Positions 45,381 through 54,620 of a DNA stretch of 64,000 nt are shown here, piece by piece. This stretch comes from DATKRB01 sp963794215. GTDB lineage: Bacteria; Actinomycetota; Acidimicrobiia; Acidimicrobiales; RAAP-2. The translations under genes and the position numbers were made by a program. The notes beneath the pieces were generated by a model. That model saw nothing but the letters and a program-made list of their open reading frames with translations. It was not told the DNA's origin and searched no databases. Numbering within the stretch: the stretch's first letter is position 1; the number at the start of each line of letters is the position of its first letter. Where the stretch lies: positions 310,001-374,000 of the forward strand of contig CAWCCQ010000002.1 in NCBI GenBank assembly GCA_963794215.1, given 5' to 3'.

Positions 45381-46367
45381 ATGGGATTTCTTGGAGCGAT
45401 TCGGCGAATGGCTGTGGCCTCATCGATCGCAATCGGGCTGAGCGGTGTTGCATTGGCGATGCCAGCCGGAGCGTCCCCCGTGCAACCTGCCAGCAGCCCG
45501 ACCGTGGTGAGCGCCATGTCGACCGCTGACTACGGCTCGGTCCTAGTGGTCGGCACGGGTCCGCTGGCTGGGGCTCCGTTGTACCTGATCACCAGCGACG
45601 CCAACGGCTCGTTCGGATGTACAACGACTTTGGAGTGGACGTACATGGGGCCGATCACCTGCACCGGCCCGGAGAGCGACTTCATCAACGGCGTCCAGAG
45701 CGACGAGTGGCCCGCCCTCACCACTACCGCTGCCCCCGTGGCGGGACCCGGGGTAAACCGGTATCTCCTCGGAACGGTCTACCGCCCCGGCATTGGTCGC
45801 CAGGTCACATACGGCGGCCATCCCCTGTACCTCTTCGATCCACCGTCGAACCCTTTCGTGCCTTTTGGCGAGGGGTTCTTCGAAACGGTTGCTCCACTGC
45901 CGCCCTGGCATGGCCTCTGGCAACTCGTCACTCCGTCGGGCCAGCCTGCGCCCGGGACAGCAACCATCGAGACCGAAACCCTTCCCAACGGCAAGACGGC
46001 AGTAGCCGCCGAGGAATATCCGAACGCAGTCCCCGGCGGTGCAGCGATTACGGTCTATTCCTTTAGCCGTGACAACCGGTGGCAGAGCGATTGCCTCGGT
46101 GCGTGCGCAGTGATGTGGATTCCGGTCCTCACGACCGGTACGCCACAGGTGGGCGGGGGCATCAGTGCGAGGGACGTGGGCGTCATCCGTCGCCCCGACG
46201 GCACCTTGCAGGTGACCTACGGCGGGAAGCCGTTATACCTGTACTCGGCCGAACAAGCCGTCTTCACGTCCCCGAGCGGCCCGCCGCAGACGACCGGCAC
46301 CGCGGGCAACGGTAACGATCTCCCTAGCCCCTACGGCGGCAGGTTCTCCATCGTCTACCCGAGGTGA
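45381..46367 (+). CDS. Secreted COG4315-like repeat protein
   Basis: 328 residues from ATG 45381, chosen because AGGAGGGG lies just upstream (45371-45378). Signal peptide: VASSIAIGLSGVALAMPAGA, cleaved near ASP. Then repeats of the secreted Yx(FWY)xxD type: YGSVLVVGTGPLAGAPLYLI, VTYGGHPLYLFDPPSNPF and VTYGGKPLYLYSAE. Two Cys pairs (GCTTTL...ITCT; CLGAC) may form disulfides. COG4315 lipoprotein-like proteins of unknown function; extracytoplasmic. Confidence 0.75.
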   Translation: MGFLGAIRRMAVASSIAIGLSGVALAMPAGASPVQPASSPTVVSAMSTADYGSVLVVGTGPLAGAPLYLITSDANGSFGCTTTLEWTYMGPITCTGPESDFINGVQSDEWPALTTTAAPVAGPGVNRYLLGTVYRPGIGRQVTYGGHPLYLFDPPSNPFVPFGEGFFETVAPLPPWHGLWQLVTPSGQPAPGTATIETETLPNGKTAVAAEEYPNAVPGGAAITVYSFSRDNRWQSDCLGACAVMWIPVLTTGTPQVGGGISARDVGVIRRPDGTLQVTYGGKPLYLYSAEQAVFTSPSGPPQTTGTAGNGNDLPSPYGGRFSIVYPR

Positions 46368-46369
46368 GA

Positions 46370-46450
46370 TTTCCATCATCTCTGAGGCAATGCAGCCCCA
46401 CACCTCGTACGGACCTAGCTGAGATAAGCCTCGCAACCCTTTGTATCCCA
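46370..46450 (+). repeat. Dispersed intergenic repeat, copy 4 (diverged)
   Basis: CATCATCTCTGAGG-CAATGC, AGCCCC, CGGACCTAGCTGAGATAAGC then CTCGCAACCC-TTTGTATCCC aligns with copies 1 and 3 over about 80 bases, starting just after the COG4315 gene stop. Confidence 0.5.
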
Positions 46451-46838
46451 AGCAAAAGCCTAAAGGGAGGCTAAAGCTTCTGCGACATTGTCGAGGGCAC
46501 GGATGCGGCGACTCAGACGATCCGACCGACCCTGGTCTAGCTCCACTTCCTCGGTTCCGTGGTCGTGCGGTTCTCCTTATGGGGTCGCTTTGCAAGCTCG
46601 ACCAGTCGTTCATCTCTGTCGGCCATCTCCTGAATTTCCTTTTGGCTCCCTGATTCGTAGCTCAGCCTTCGGCGCCGTCGATCTGGCGCATGAGCCTCCT
46701 CTCTATGTCCCACCCACCAATGCCCGATCCTCGACCTCACCTTGGGGAAAGGCCAGCCTGCCGGTCGGATCGCCGCTTTTCCCGTTCGCTTCCTACGTCA
46801 CCTCGGTTCAATGGCGCTCGACGTGCTACTACTGAGGC
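46451..46838. other. Gene-free stretch
   Basis: No gene or repeat supported on either strand beyond an inverted repeat GCCTAAAGGGAGGC (46460-46473). Confidence 0.4.
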
Positions 46839-47378
46839 ATGACCGAATCGTCGGACAGATCGGGATCGAACAAGGGGCACGACATGGACCCTGACCAACT
46901 GTTGGCTGCGTTAGAGAATCGCGTGAGAGAGCTGGAGGACAAGCTCGCCATCCTGCAAGTGGTCGCAGGTTACGGTCCGAGTGTGGATGGGGGAGCCGTG
47001 CGAGAGGCGGGATTGCTTTGGACTAAGGACTCCTGGTACGACACGGACTCGTCGCCCGCTGCCTCCGTGCCCCATGGGCGGGCAGGTATCGAGGGAGCCG
47101 CCAAGAGCTTCCTCGAGGATCCCGTTGGTCTTGCACACATCAGCCACCTGCCGCTCATCAAGGTCGATGGCGATCGAGCAACGGCCGTCAACCACTCCAA
47201 CACGTTCCACCAAGATGGAGACGAGTTTCGGCTCGGACGTGTCTCATCCAATCGATGGGACCTTGTACGGGTAGAGGGTCGATGGCAAATCGAGCGCAGG
47301 GTAAACCGTCTCTTGAACGGATCGAAAGAGTCAAAGGATCTGCTCGCCGACGGTGCAAGGGAGATTCTCGGGGAGTAG
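46839..47378 (+). CDS. NTF2/SnoaL-like protein
   Basis: 179 residues. After a charged N-terminus, a helix (LLAALENRVRELEDKLAILQ) leads into the cone-shaped SnoaL/NTF2 fold: YGPSVDGGAVREAGLLWTKD, ASVPHGRAGIEGAAKSFLED, HISHLPLIKVDGDRATAVNH and WDLVRVEGRWQIERRVNRLL, as in the SnoaL_4/nuclear transport factor 2 group. Members are ring-hydroxylating dioxygenase small subunits or unknown enzymes; here it stands alone. ATG 46839. Confidence 0.75.
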   Translation: MTESSDRSGSNKGHDMDPDQLLAALENRVRELEDKLAILQVVAGYGPSVDGGAVREAGLLWTKDSWYDTDSSPAASVPHGRAGIEGAAKSFLEDPVGLAHISHLPLIKVDGDRATAVNHSNTFHQDGDEFRLGRVSSNRWDLVRVEGRWQIERRVNRLLNGSKESKDLLADGAREILGE

Positions 47379-47904
47379 GGCTTGCTTGGTTTCGGCAAAC
47401 TGGCAACCACTTGCGGGCTCGGCACAGCCGAACGGACACAGTCGACCAAACACTGAGCCGCAACGCGCAGTCGGGCCCCGAGACGTGTCCCTCCTCGACG
47501 TTGGCCGCAGAAGTTTCTTCGTGGGCAATGACGACAGTGGTATGGCTCCAAATACGACATCACCCCATGTTGACCTCCCGTTTCGCCCGAGAGTCTTTAC
47601 GCCACTGCACCACGTCGAACTGGCGGAGGAAGCGGTGTCGCGTGCCACGCCAAGGCGGGAACGGAACTGGACTCTTCGGCTCTGAGGACGTCTCCTGGGA
47701 GAATCACCAGCTTGCTGGCTACATGTGGCAGCAGTGACTCAAGCAGCCATCTTCATCTCGTCTATCTCAACCACCGGCTATCACCCTCCCGTGGCCAGCG
47801 GTGACCGGGGTCGGATGCTGGCAACAATCGACCCTCGACCCGCCCAAGACGACGTGCCAGACTCGAAGCTCAGCGGTTCCTAGATGGTGGAGAGGAGCAC
47901 TGAC
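47379..47904. other. Gene-free stretch with coding remnants
   Basis: Fragments such as FGSEDVSWENHQLAGYMWQQ-stop (to 47737) look like the end of a lost gene, but no frame is continuous. Confidence 0.35.
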
Positions 47905-49764
47905 ATGGACGATGCAAGCGGGCATCCCGATGTCTCCAAGCGTTCTGGCCTTCGGGGGGGCCGTCGCCTCAGCTCCCTGATCGTCGTATGCGCACTGTTA
48001 CTGGCGGCGGTTCTCGTCCCGGTCCTGGTCCAGAGCGCACAAGCAGGTTCGACGCAGACCGACAGGCGGGTCCTGCTCATCGGTGGTCCAGGTGGAGGCA
48101 CGTCGGACCCGACCACTGCCGCTTGGGCGGCCGGACTCACGAACCAGGGTGTGGCCTACACAGAGGTAGACGCAACGGGGACCGTCGGCGTGGGCACCGA
48201 GTCGGTGACGCTGCCCAGCCTCACTTCGTCACCCACTCAAGGACTCTACGACGGCGTCGTCATCGCCGACGACCCAGCGGACTTCGCCGCCGGCCAGCTC
48301 TCCGCGCTCTTAAGCTACGAGTCGACCTTCGGGGCCCGCCAGATCGACGGCTATGCCTTCCCGACGGCCGCCTACGGGCTCACCGATATCACCAGCAGCG
48401 CTGTGAACGAGACGGCCAACCTCACCGCAGCCGGACTCGTCACTTTCCCCTCTCTCACCGGCCCAGTCCCCCTCGCTGCCGGCACCTATGGCTACCCAGC
48501 CACGGTGGCCACTGGACTCCCGACGGGAGCGAGCGAGACTCCCCTCCTCAGCGATACGACCGGGGTACTCATGGGGATCTACCAACACCCCACGGCCGTA
48601 CAGGATCCGAGTGACCCTCAGGCCGGGGTGGCTGAACTTACCATCCTGTTCAACTACAACGCTGCGCAGTCCCAGTGGCTCTTACTCGGTCCGGTGCTAA
48701 TCGACTGGGTGATGGGTGAAGTCAACCCGACCATTACCAGCGCAACCACGGCCACGGCGAAAGCTGGGTCAACGTTCAGCTTCACCGTGCTGACAACTGG
48801 TCTTCCGACACCCGCTCTGAGCGAAGCTGGTGCGCTACCGGGCGGCATTGCTTTCACCGACAACGGGAACGGCACAGCCACCATTGGAGGAACAGTGGTC
48901 CAGGGCACGACCGGGTCCTACCCGATCACCATCAGCGCCACCAACGGCGTTCCCCCTGATGCGAGCCAATCCTTCACGCTCACCGTCGTGAAAGCCTCTC
49001 AGCAGTACGACCTCGTGGGTTCTGACGGTGGGGTGTTCGTGTTCGGACAGGTCGGTGGGTTCTACGGGTCCCTGCCGGGGCTCGGCGTGCACGTGAACAA
49101 CATCGTGGGGATCGTGCCGACCAGCGACAACAAGGGGTACTTCCTCGTGGGTTCTGACGGTGGGGTCTTTGCCTTTGGCGACGCCCCCTTCGAGAACTCG
49201 CTACCCGGGCTCGGGGTGCACGTGAACAACATCGTGGGAATCGCTCCCACCAGCGACAACAAGGGGTACTTCCTCGTGGGTTCCGACGGAGGCACCTTCG
49301 CGTTCGGGGACGCGGCCTTCGAGGGCTCGCTACCGGGTCTGGGCGTGCACGTGAACGACATCGCGGGGATCGCCCTCAATGGACGCAATGGCTATTGGCT
49401 TGTCAGTACCGGAGGCGCCGTGTACGCCCTGGGTGGTGCTGGCTACTTCGGCGGGCTTGGCGGGGCAAGCACGACGCCAATGGTGGGCATCGCTGCCACC
49501 CAGTCGGGCAACGGCTACTGGCTGGTTGGGAGGACTGGGTCTGTCTTCGCCTACGGAGACGCCAAGTTCTACGGTTCGCTGCCCGCCCTGGGCGTCAGCG
49601 TCAATAACGTCGTGGCACTGGTGCCTACCCCCGACCAGCTCGGTTACTGGCTCATTGGATCCGATGGTGGCGTCTTCGCCTTCGGTGACGCACAGGAGAT
49701 CGGGTCACTGCCTGGCCTCGGGATCAGCGTGAACAACATCGTGGGTGCCGTGCCAACGTCCTAG
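47905..49764 (+). CDS. Large secreted beta-repeat protein with Ig-like domain
   Basis: 619 residues from ATG 47905 (GGAGAGGAG upstream; ATG 47884 is in frame but poorer). A membrane segment near residue 25 (SSLIVVCALLLAAVLVPVLV) acts as signal or anchor. Residues about 45-270: unknown domain, RVLLIGGPGGGTSDPTTAAW. About 275-360: an Ig-like He_PIG-type domain (STFSFTVLTTGLPTPALSEA, GNGTATIGGTVVQGTTGSYP). From about 368: six 40-45-residue repeats around GYWLVGSDGGVFAFGDA, as in acidimicrobial surface proteins; they may form a propeller-like fold. Function unknown. Confidence 0.8.
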   Translation: MDDASGHPDVSKRSGLRGGRRLSSLIVVCALLLAAVLVPVLVQSAQAGSTQTDRRVLLIGGPGGGTSDPTTAAWAAGLTNQGVAYTEVDATGTVGVGTESVTLPSLTSSPTQGLYDGVVIADDPADFAAGQLSALLSYESTFGARQIDGYAFPTAAYGLTDITSSAVNETANLTAAGLVTFPSLTGPVPLAAGTYGYPATVATGLPTGASETPLLSDTTGVLMGIYQHPTAVQDPSDPQAGVAELTILFNYNAAQSQWLLLGPVLIDWVMGEVNPTITSATTATAKAGSTFSFTVLTTGLPTPALSEAGALPGGIAFTDNGNGTATIGGTVVQGTTGSYPITISATNGVPPDASQSFTLTVVKASQQYDLVGSDGGVFVFGQVGGFYGSLPGLGVHVNNIVGIVPTSDNKGYFLVGSDGGVFAFGDAPFENSLPGLGVHVNNIVGIAPTSDNKGYFLVGSDGGTFAFGDAAFEGSLPGLGVHVNDIAGIALNGRNGYWLVSTGGAVYALGGAGYFGGLGGASTTPMVGIAATQSGNGYWLVGRTGSVFAYGDAKFYGSLPALGVSVNNVVALVPTPDQLGYWLIGSDGGVFAFGDAQEIGSLPGLGISVNNIVGAVPTS

Positions 49765-49832
49765 CCGAGACACGAACGGCTGAGTCCCGTACACGTCGAT
49801 GAGGTTGAGGGGCACAAGGGTCGGCAGGTCAG

Positions 49833-50838
49833 TTACCAGGACCGAGGATCGAATGTCCGCCAACTTCGTGCCTGGACGTTGATGGGAGAGATTGAAATCT
49901 CTAGCGGCCCGTCGATCAGTCGCCGGAGCACGATGACTGGGTGGCCGGGGTCCAGGGCTTCTTGAGGGTCTTCGGGAGGCCAGAAGAGAACAGGACGAAG
50001 CGTAAAGACCACAACGCGTACGGCAAAAGCCTTCGGTCGAGGTCGGGCGCTTCGAACAATCTCTGGATAGTCCTCTCGGAGCCAATCGAGAATTGGGGGT
50101 CGGTCGACCTCTGCCCTCCGTTCGGCATGCAAGCAGCGGACGAATGAGATCAGCGCGAGGTCCGGCGGGCCAAGGCGAGCGAACTCGAAGTCCATCACGG
50201 CAGAAATCCCCCTTCGGTCGACCAGCACGTTGCCCAAGAAGGCATCACCACGGATCACGTGATCCCTAGCCAGAGCAGTGGAGTCGGAATCGGCCAGGTC
50301 TCTATTGCGGTCCCGCAGCGGCGTTGATCACCCCGGTATCGACGTAGGGCTTGCGGTTGAGTTCGTCAACGAGCGCTAACGCTCTGGGGACAGGAAGGGA
50401 ACGGCATCGGCACCGACGATGGCGAGTACGTCAGAGGCGTCTTGACCCGGATGATGCGTGACACGTCGATGACCGGCCGGGGTGGCGACCAAGCGTGGAG
50501 CGCACGCAGTATCAATGCGAACTCGGTCATGAGTTCTCACCCGAGCTTGGTTTCAGGCGGGCCGTAGAAATCCGACAATGATTGTCTAGGGACGTTGCGA
50601 GACAGTTGCCAGGTGAGCTTTCCCGTTGTAATCGCAGGACCTCAGGAGTCGGCACTTCGGAACGGACAGAGCCCATCAGCTCGGCCTCACGGCGAAATCG
50701 GTCCCGATCTCCTCTCCAGCAGACTCCCAAGAACAGATTGCCTATCCTCCAGGCATGGTTGTTGTTGCTCTCAACGAACCGAGGACGGGTCGGGGTGTCG
50801 ATCGGAACATGAGGCAACACCTCCTTCAGCCGTTCCAT
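49833..50838 (-). pseudogene. APH-type phosphotransferase, frameshifted
   Basis: N-terminus from 50838 (MERLKEVLPHVPIDTPTRPR, NLFLGVCWRGDRDRFRREAE). The middle (ALALVDELNRKPYVDTGVIN) is in another frame. The catalytic loop HVIRGDAFLGNVLVDRRGIS with VMDFEFARLGPPDLALISF follows in a third, ending at 49833. The Brenner motif reads RGDAFLGN, with Arg before Gly-Asp where His is usual in relatives. At least two frameshifts (near 50270, 50530). Confidence 0.65.
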
Positions 50839-51002
50839 GGCGGCCACCTGCGACCACGGATCCTCTCGATCGTCCCTGACGTCGTCGGCGCAACGCTGCT
50901 TCCATGTCATCTTTTCGGGCGTCGGTGGTCGAACGGCGGCGGCAGCCATGTCACACTCCAGTCCGCTCGGCCCCAAGGCCAAGAAGGCGAGCGGGCCTGT
51001 GG

Positions 51003-51080
51003 GCTCATCGCTGGACCCGTTGCCCACGGTCCAAGCGGAGCGGGCGGAAAGAACCCCCGCGAGCCGAGCAACCCCGGCAG
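51003..51080 (+). repeat. Dispersed intergenic repeat, copy 5
   Basis: CTCATCGCTGGAC, TTGCCCACGG, CGGAGCGGGCGGAAAGAACC, CCCGCGAGCC then GAGCAACCCC matches copy 3 in order; between a minus-strand gene start and a plus-strand gene. Confidence 0.5.
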
Positions 51081-51271
51081 CCACCGGGACTCAGCACGGC
51101 GTACGTGTTCGTAGGATTCAAGACCTAGCGTCACACACGGGGAGTGAGCCATGGTCGGGCAACTGGAAGCCATCAACCGTGGCACCGAGCGGCGCAATTG
51201 GGCAACATGCATGATGAAACCCGTCTTCTTTTGGGACGCCGTCGTCCTCTGCCTTTCCTACAGTTGAGATC

Positions 51272-52045
51272 GTGGGTGAGCCGCGTCGGAAACGAGATGA
51301 CTTAGGGCGTTGGCAGTACTTGGGAAAAGACGGCTCCTGGTATCTCAGTTCGGATGATGGCCCGGTCGTGACTGGCCGCCGATCTCACCCGACGCACCCA
51401 AGTTGGCTCCGCTGGCGTTGGGGTGTGGGTGTCACGGTGCTCGTGGCAGTCACTGTCGTCATCCTCGGTCACTCCCTTCCCATAGCCTCCCAGTCCTCTG
51501 CCCACGTCCCATTGCCGACGAAGCCGCCGACCGTTCCGGCTGCGCTCACACCAACCACGACCGTTCCCGTCACGTCGACCTCGACGGTCGTTCCCACCGC
51601 ATCGGTCGTGCAGCCGGGAGTTCCTTCTCCCAGCGTTCTGCGGCCAACAAGCGCACCGGCTTACATTGCACCAGAGGCGCCCGTTCAGCCCACGACCCAG
51701 ATAGTCGCTGCCCCGGCAGCACTCTCTGATCCCCCTCAGCCTTCCCCCATCGCCCCGCCTGCCACGTATGAGCCTTCGGCCACGGACCATCCGATACCAG
51801 CCTCCAGCCCCCGTTCGGACCCGGGACCTTGGCATGGTGAGCCCGAACCCAACCGGCCCGCCATCCCTGTGGCCAACCCGCAGGCTTCGGGAGTCCCGAC
51901 ACGACCCCGGGGGCAAGGCGACCCGCCGCACCTCGGTTTGCCTCTAGCGCCCCCAGGCAATCCCGCCGGCTCGCCGGCCTTCACCCGCAATTCCTCGCCC
52001 GGTACGGGCGCCTCTCCACGCTCGCGCTCCATTGCCAACCGCTAA
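51272..52045 (+). CDS. Pro/Thr/Ser-rich membrane-anchored protein
   Basis: 257 residues, GTG start. The N-terminal cytoplasmic part (RKRDDLGRWQYLGKDGSWYL) precedes one membrane segment (WGVGVTVLVAVTVVILGHSL, about 50-69). The rest is a low-complexity Pro/Thr/Ser extracellular tail (TPTTTVPVTSTSTVVPTASV). Such tails often span the cell wall. No family recognised; the N-terminal W-x-Y-x-x-x-D-G segment faintly resembles DUF2510. Confidence 0.6.
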   Translation: MGEPRRKRDDLGRWQYLGKDGSWYLSSDDGPVVTGRRSHPTHPSWLRWRWGVGVTVLVAVTVVILGHSLPIASQSSAHVPLPTKPPTVPAALTPTTTVPVTSTSTVVPTASVVQPGVPSPSVLRPTSAPAYIAPEAPVQPTTQIVAAPAALSDPPQPSPIAPPATYEPSATDHPIPASSPRSDPGPWHGEPEPNRPAIPVANPQASGVPTRPRGQGDPPHLGLPLAPPGNPAGSPAFTRNSSPGTGASPRSRSIANR

Positions 52046-52309
52046 GCAGGAAAACGAACCCTGGACTTCACGCTGTCTAGGGCGGAATGGCGCAAACTGG
52101 CGAACCTCGGGGCCGAACTCCAGGCTCGCGAGGACCGTGTCAGTCGACTGACGAACTGAGGTCAGTGGATCAATTTGCTCAGAATCCCACCGTGCGTCAT
52201 AAGGATCGAGCAGTGTTGCTCGCTCCTCTAAGGGCAGCTGAGGGTTCGGTGCCTCATCTGGCTCACGAGTTCGACTCAATGTGCCGAAGTGAACTCTCGA
52301 GGCCCATCA

Positions 52310-52570
52310 CTAGATCGCGCCGAGTACCTCGCCGAAGTGAATGCTGTCCAGCGTGACCCCAGGCGCTGATGCGTCCTCGGGCGGTGCAGCGGCCCTTGCC
52401 TGTTCCTCGGTTTCGTACACCTGAACAGAGAGGGCGCGAGCGTCGTCAAGGGCGACGAAGTAGGCGCCCACGATTCCCGGCCCTCCCTTCACGGTAGGAA
52501 TCAGTTCATCGAGTCCGCGCTTCGCCTCGGCCCGATCGTGGATATTGCCCTCGACGACGATGGCATGCAC
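52310..52570 (-). CDS. Small dimeric alpha-beta barrel-like protein
   Basis: 86 residues from GTG 52570, preceded by AGGGGG at a good distance; the longer frame upstream lacks coding character. VHAIVVEGNIHDRAEAKRGL, IVGAYFVALDDARALSVQVY and ETEEQARAAA fit the ferredoxin-like fold of antibiotic-biosynthesis-monooxygenase relatives (ABM). Function unknown. Confidence 0.6.
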   Translation of the reverse strand: MHAIVVEGNIHDRAEAKRGLDELIPTVKGGPGIVGAYFVALDDARALSVQVYETEEQARAAAPPEDASAPGVTLDSIHFGEVLGAI

Positions 52571-52711
52571 TGATCTACCCCCTAACAGGTCTCCGAGATG
52601 GCGACGCGACAGTATGCCACGGGCACGAGTACGGACGCCGGGAGTCCGGAGGCGGAGCGGCCACGGGATCCGCTTTTGGCCTCGATCGGCCGCCGAGAAT
52701 TCAGTCAGTTT

Positions 52712-52775
52712 GTGAGGAGCCATGCCAGCCCGCAGCGAGCCAAGAAGGCCCCCCGCAAACCTCGCATTCACCGCG
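52712..52775 (+). repeat. Dispersed intergenic repeat, copy 6
   Basis: GCCATGCCAGCCCGCAGCGA, GCCAAGAAGG then CCCCCCGCAAACCTCGCATT; about 85 bases before the second methyltransferase paralogue, as copy 2 is before the first. Confidence 0.55.
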
Positions 52776-52858
52776 TTCCCCTTCAGGCGGCTTGCGTCTC
52801 GGTCCCGTGCCGTGCTCCCCCAAGCCGATAACGGCCGCGGTCGACGTAGACTTCAGAC

Positions 52859-53664
52859 GTGGCCCGGGTGGACTGCGAACGTCAGGCCGACGCCTTCCGA
52901 CGAAATCGGAGCTTGCCCGGTAGCGTGCTCGATACGTGGCGGCAAGCCATCACCCCCTACGCCCCACCCACCGATGCCCGCATCCTCGATCTCGGTTCGG
53001 GGACTGGCCAGTTTGCCAGTTCGATGGCCGAATGGTTCGGCGCTGAGGTCGTCGCCATCGAACCAGCGGCAGCGATGCGCTCGGTGTCGAAGGAATCGTG
53101 CTCGTCCGCCGTCGTTCATATTCCGGTCGGGCTGAGGCTATTCCGCTTTGCCAGGCGGCCATCGACGTGGCATGGCTGTCGACAGCAATTCACCACTTTG
53201 ATGACCTCCCGACGGCGGTCGCCGAACGGTGGCGGGTTCTGCCCGGTGGCGTAGTTCTCATCCGCGGCTTCTTCGCAGAAAGCCAGCTCTTCCCGTGGTT
53301 CGGCTATTTCTCGGGCAGCGAGCGATCAGTGGCGAGCTTCCCGAGTTTTGGGGAAGTAACTGAGATCTTCGCCGCCCGTGGCCTCACTCACGACGCACAC
53401 GTGACCGTCACTGAGCAGTTCGCCAGGAACCTACACGAGTGGTACGAGAAGGTGAAGCATTCTCACCACGGCGACTCGATGCTGAGTCCGCTCGCCGACG
53501 ACGAGTTCTCGGCGGGGCTCGCCGTGATCCAGGAAAGGCTAGCCCTCGACGACGACGAGGGACGCACCGAGCTTTGCCCTGGCTCCCGGCTTGAACTCCT
53601 CGTTTTTCGCTTGCCCGAACAGAGGGCTTTGCCGGACCTGCCCTGCTCTCGGCAAAGCAGTTAA
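52859..53664 (+). pseudogene. SAM-dependent methyltransferase paralogue, one-base deletion
   Basis: Paralogue of 34254-35018: GTG start, RILDLGSGTGQFASSMAEWF, VVAIEPAAAM. At about 53127 the intact copy has CGCCGCTTGGGCTGAG where this has TCCGGTCGGGCTGAG, one base shorter; the frame then continues as GRAEAIPLCQAAIDVAWLST to 53664. Later motifs (VLPGGVVLIRGFFAESQLF, GSRLELLVFRLPEQRA) are intact, so the only fatal change seen is this deletion. The flanks are similar on both sides. Confidence 0.8.
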
Positions 53665-53673
53665 ATGGGGAGC

Positions 53674-54150
53674 ATGGCAGAGATTCAACTGGCCACCCCT
53701 GACGACGCCGAGGCATGCGTAGGCATCCTTCGCCAACTTCCTAGCTTCTTCACCGAAAACACGCACGATGAAGTGCGGGAGCTTCTCGCCAACCACCGAG
53801 CTTGGATCGCGGTCGAGGATCAGGCCGTGAGTGGTTTCCTGATCGTTCAACAACGCTACCCACGTTCAGCGGAGATTCCCTTCGCCGCCGTCCTACCCGA
53901 ACGACAAGGGTCCGGGATCGGCACGGACTTGGTTCAGCACGCCCTCCAGTACCTTGCCGAGGCTGGGGTGGCCCTCGTGGAGGTCAAGACCCTCGACGCT
54001 TCGTCGGGGTACGAACCGTATCTCGCCACCCGAGCATTCTGGGAGCGTCGGGGGTTCGTCCAGGTCGACTGCATCGACCCGCTCCCCGGATGGCAGCCCG
54101 GGAATCCCTCGGCCATCTACGTGGCTGCCCTGGCTGTTACCGGTACGTAA
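53674..54150 (+). CDS. GNAT acetyltransferase
   Basis: 158 residues from ATG 53674 (GGGGAG upstream). MAEIQLATPDDAEACVGILR, SGFLIVQQRYPRSAEIPFAA, the acetyl-CoA loop LPERQGSGIGTDLVQHALQY and RAFWERRGFVQVDCIDPLPG are typical. Substrate unknown. 10 bases upstream of the kinase-like gene in the same direction. Confidence 0.83.
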   Translation: MAEIQLATPDDAEACVGILRQLPSFFTENTHDEVRELLANHRAWIAVEDQAVSGFLIVQQRYPRSAEIPFAAVLPERQGSGIGTDLVQHALQYLAEAGVALVEVKTLDASSGYEPYLATRAFWERRGFVQVDCIDPLPGWQPGNPSAIYVAALAVTGT

Positions 54151-54159
54151 GACGTTGCC

Positions 54160-54620
54160 GTGAAGAGGGTCCTCGTCCTCGGTCCGGGTGGAGCCGGTAA
54201 ATCGGTCTTCGCCCGTGCACTGGCAGAACAGGCCGGTCTCCCCGTCGTAGAGCTTGACCAGCTCTTCTGGAAGACCGATCTCGTGCCGACGCCGCCCGAT
54301 GAATGGGCGGCCGTGCAACGAGAGCTGACCACTCGACCGAGCTCGATCTTGGATGGTGACCTCGGCCCACACGACGTGGTGGATGTACGGCTCTCGGCCG
54401 CAGACACCATCATCGTGCTCGATGTCTCCCGTTGGCGGTGCGCCTGGCGAGCCTTGCGACGCTCACATGAGCGGCTGGACTTCTGGCGATGGCTTTGGAC
54501 CTGGCGGCGCAAGTCTTTACCCACACTCAAGGTATCAATCCAACAGTCGGCTTCTGACGCTGACGTGTTCATACTCCGCACGCCAGCGGAACTCGACCGG
54601 TTGTCGATGCTGCGGTGTCG
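54160..54620 (+). pseudogene. Adenylate kinase-like P-loop kinase, 3' end replaced
   Basis: GTG start, MKRVLVLGPGGAGKSVFARA (Walker A GPGGAGKS). PVVELDQLFWKTDLVPTPPD and FWRWLWTWRRKSLPTLKVSI match FlaR/topology-modulation-type kinases. At about 54612 (FILRTPAELDRL) the homology ends a few codons short of the usual C-terminus; beyond lies the transposase fragment, and the frame reads on to 54699 as unrelated residues. May retain activity if the last helix is dispensable. Confidence 0.65.

Noticed and set aside
54117..54609. C-terminal 160 codons of the transposase frame
   Set aside because: They are the antisense of the kinase gene; the IS630 homology ends at SLHRRHR.
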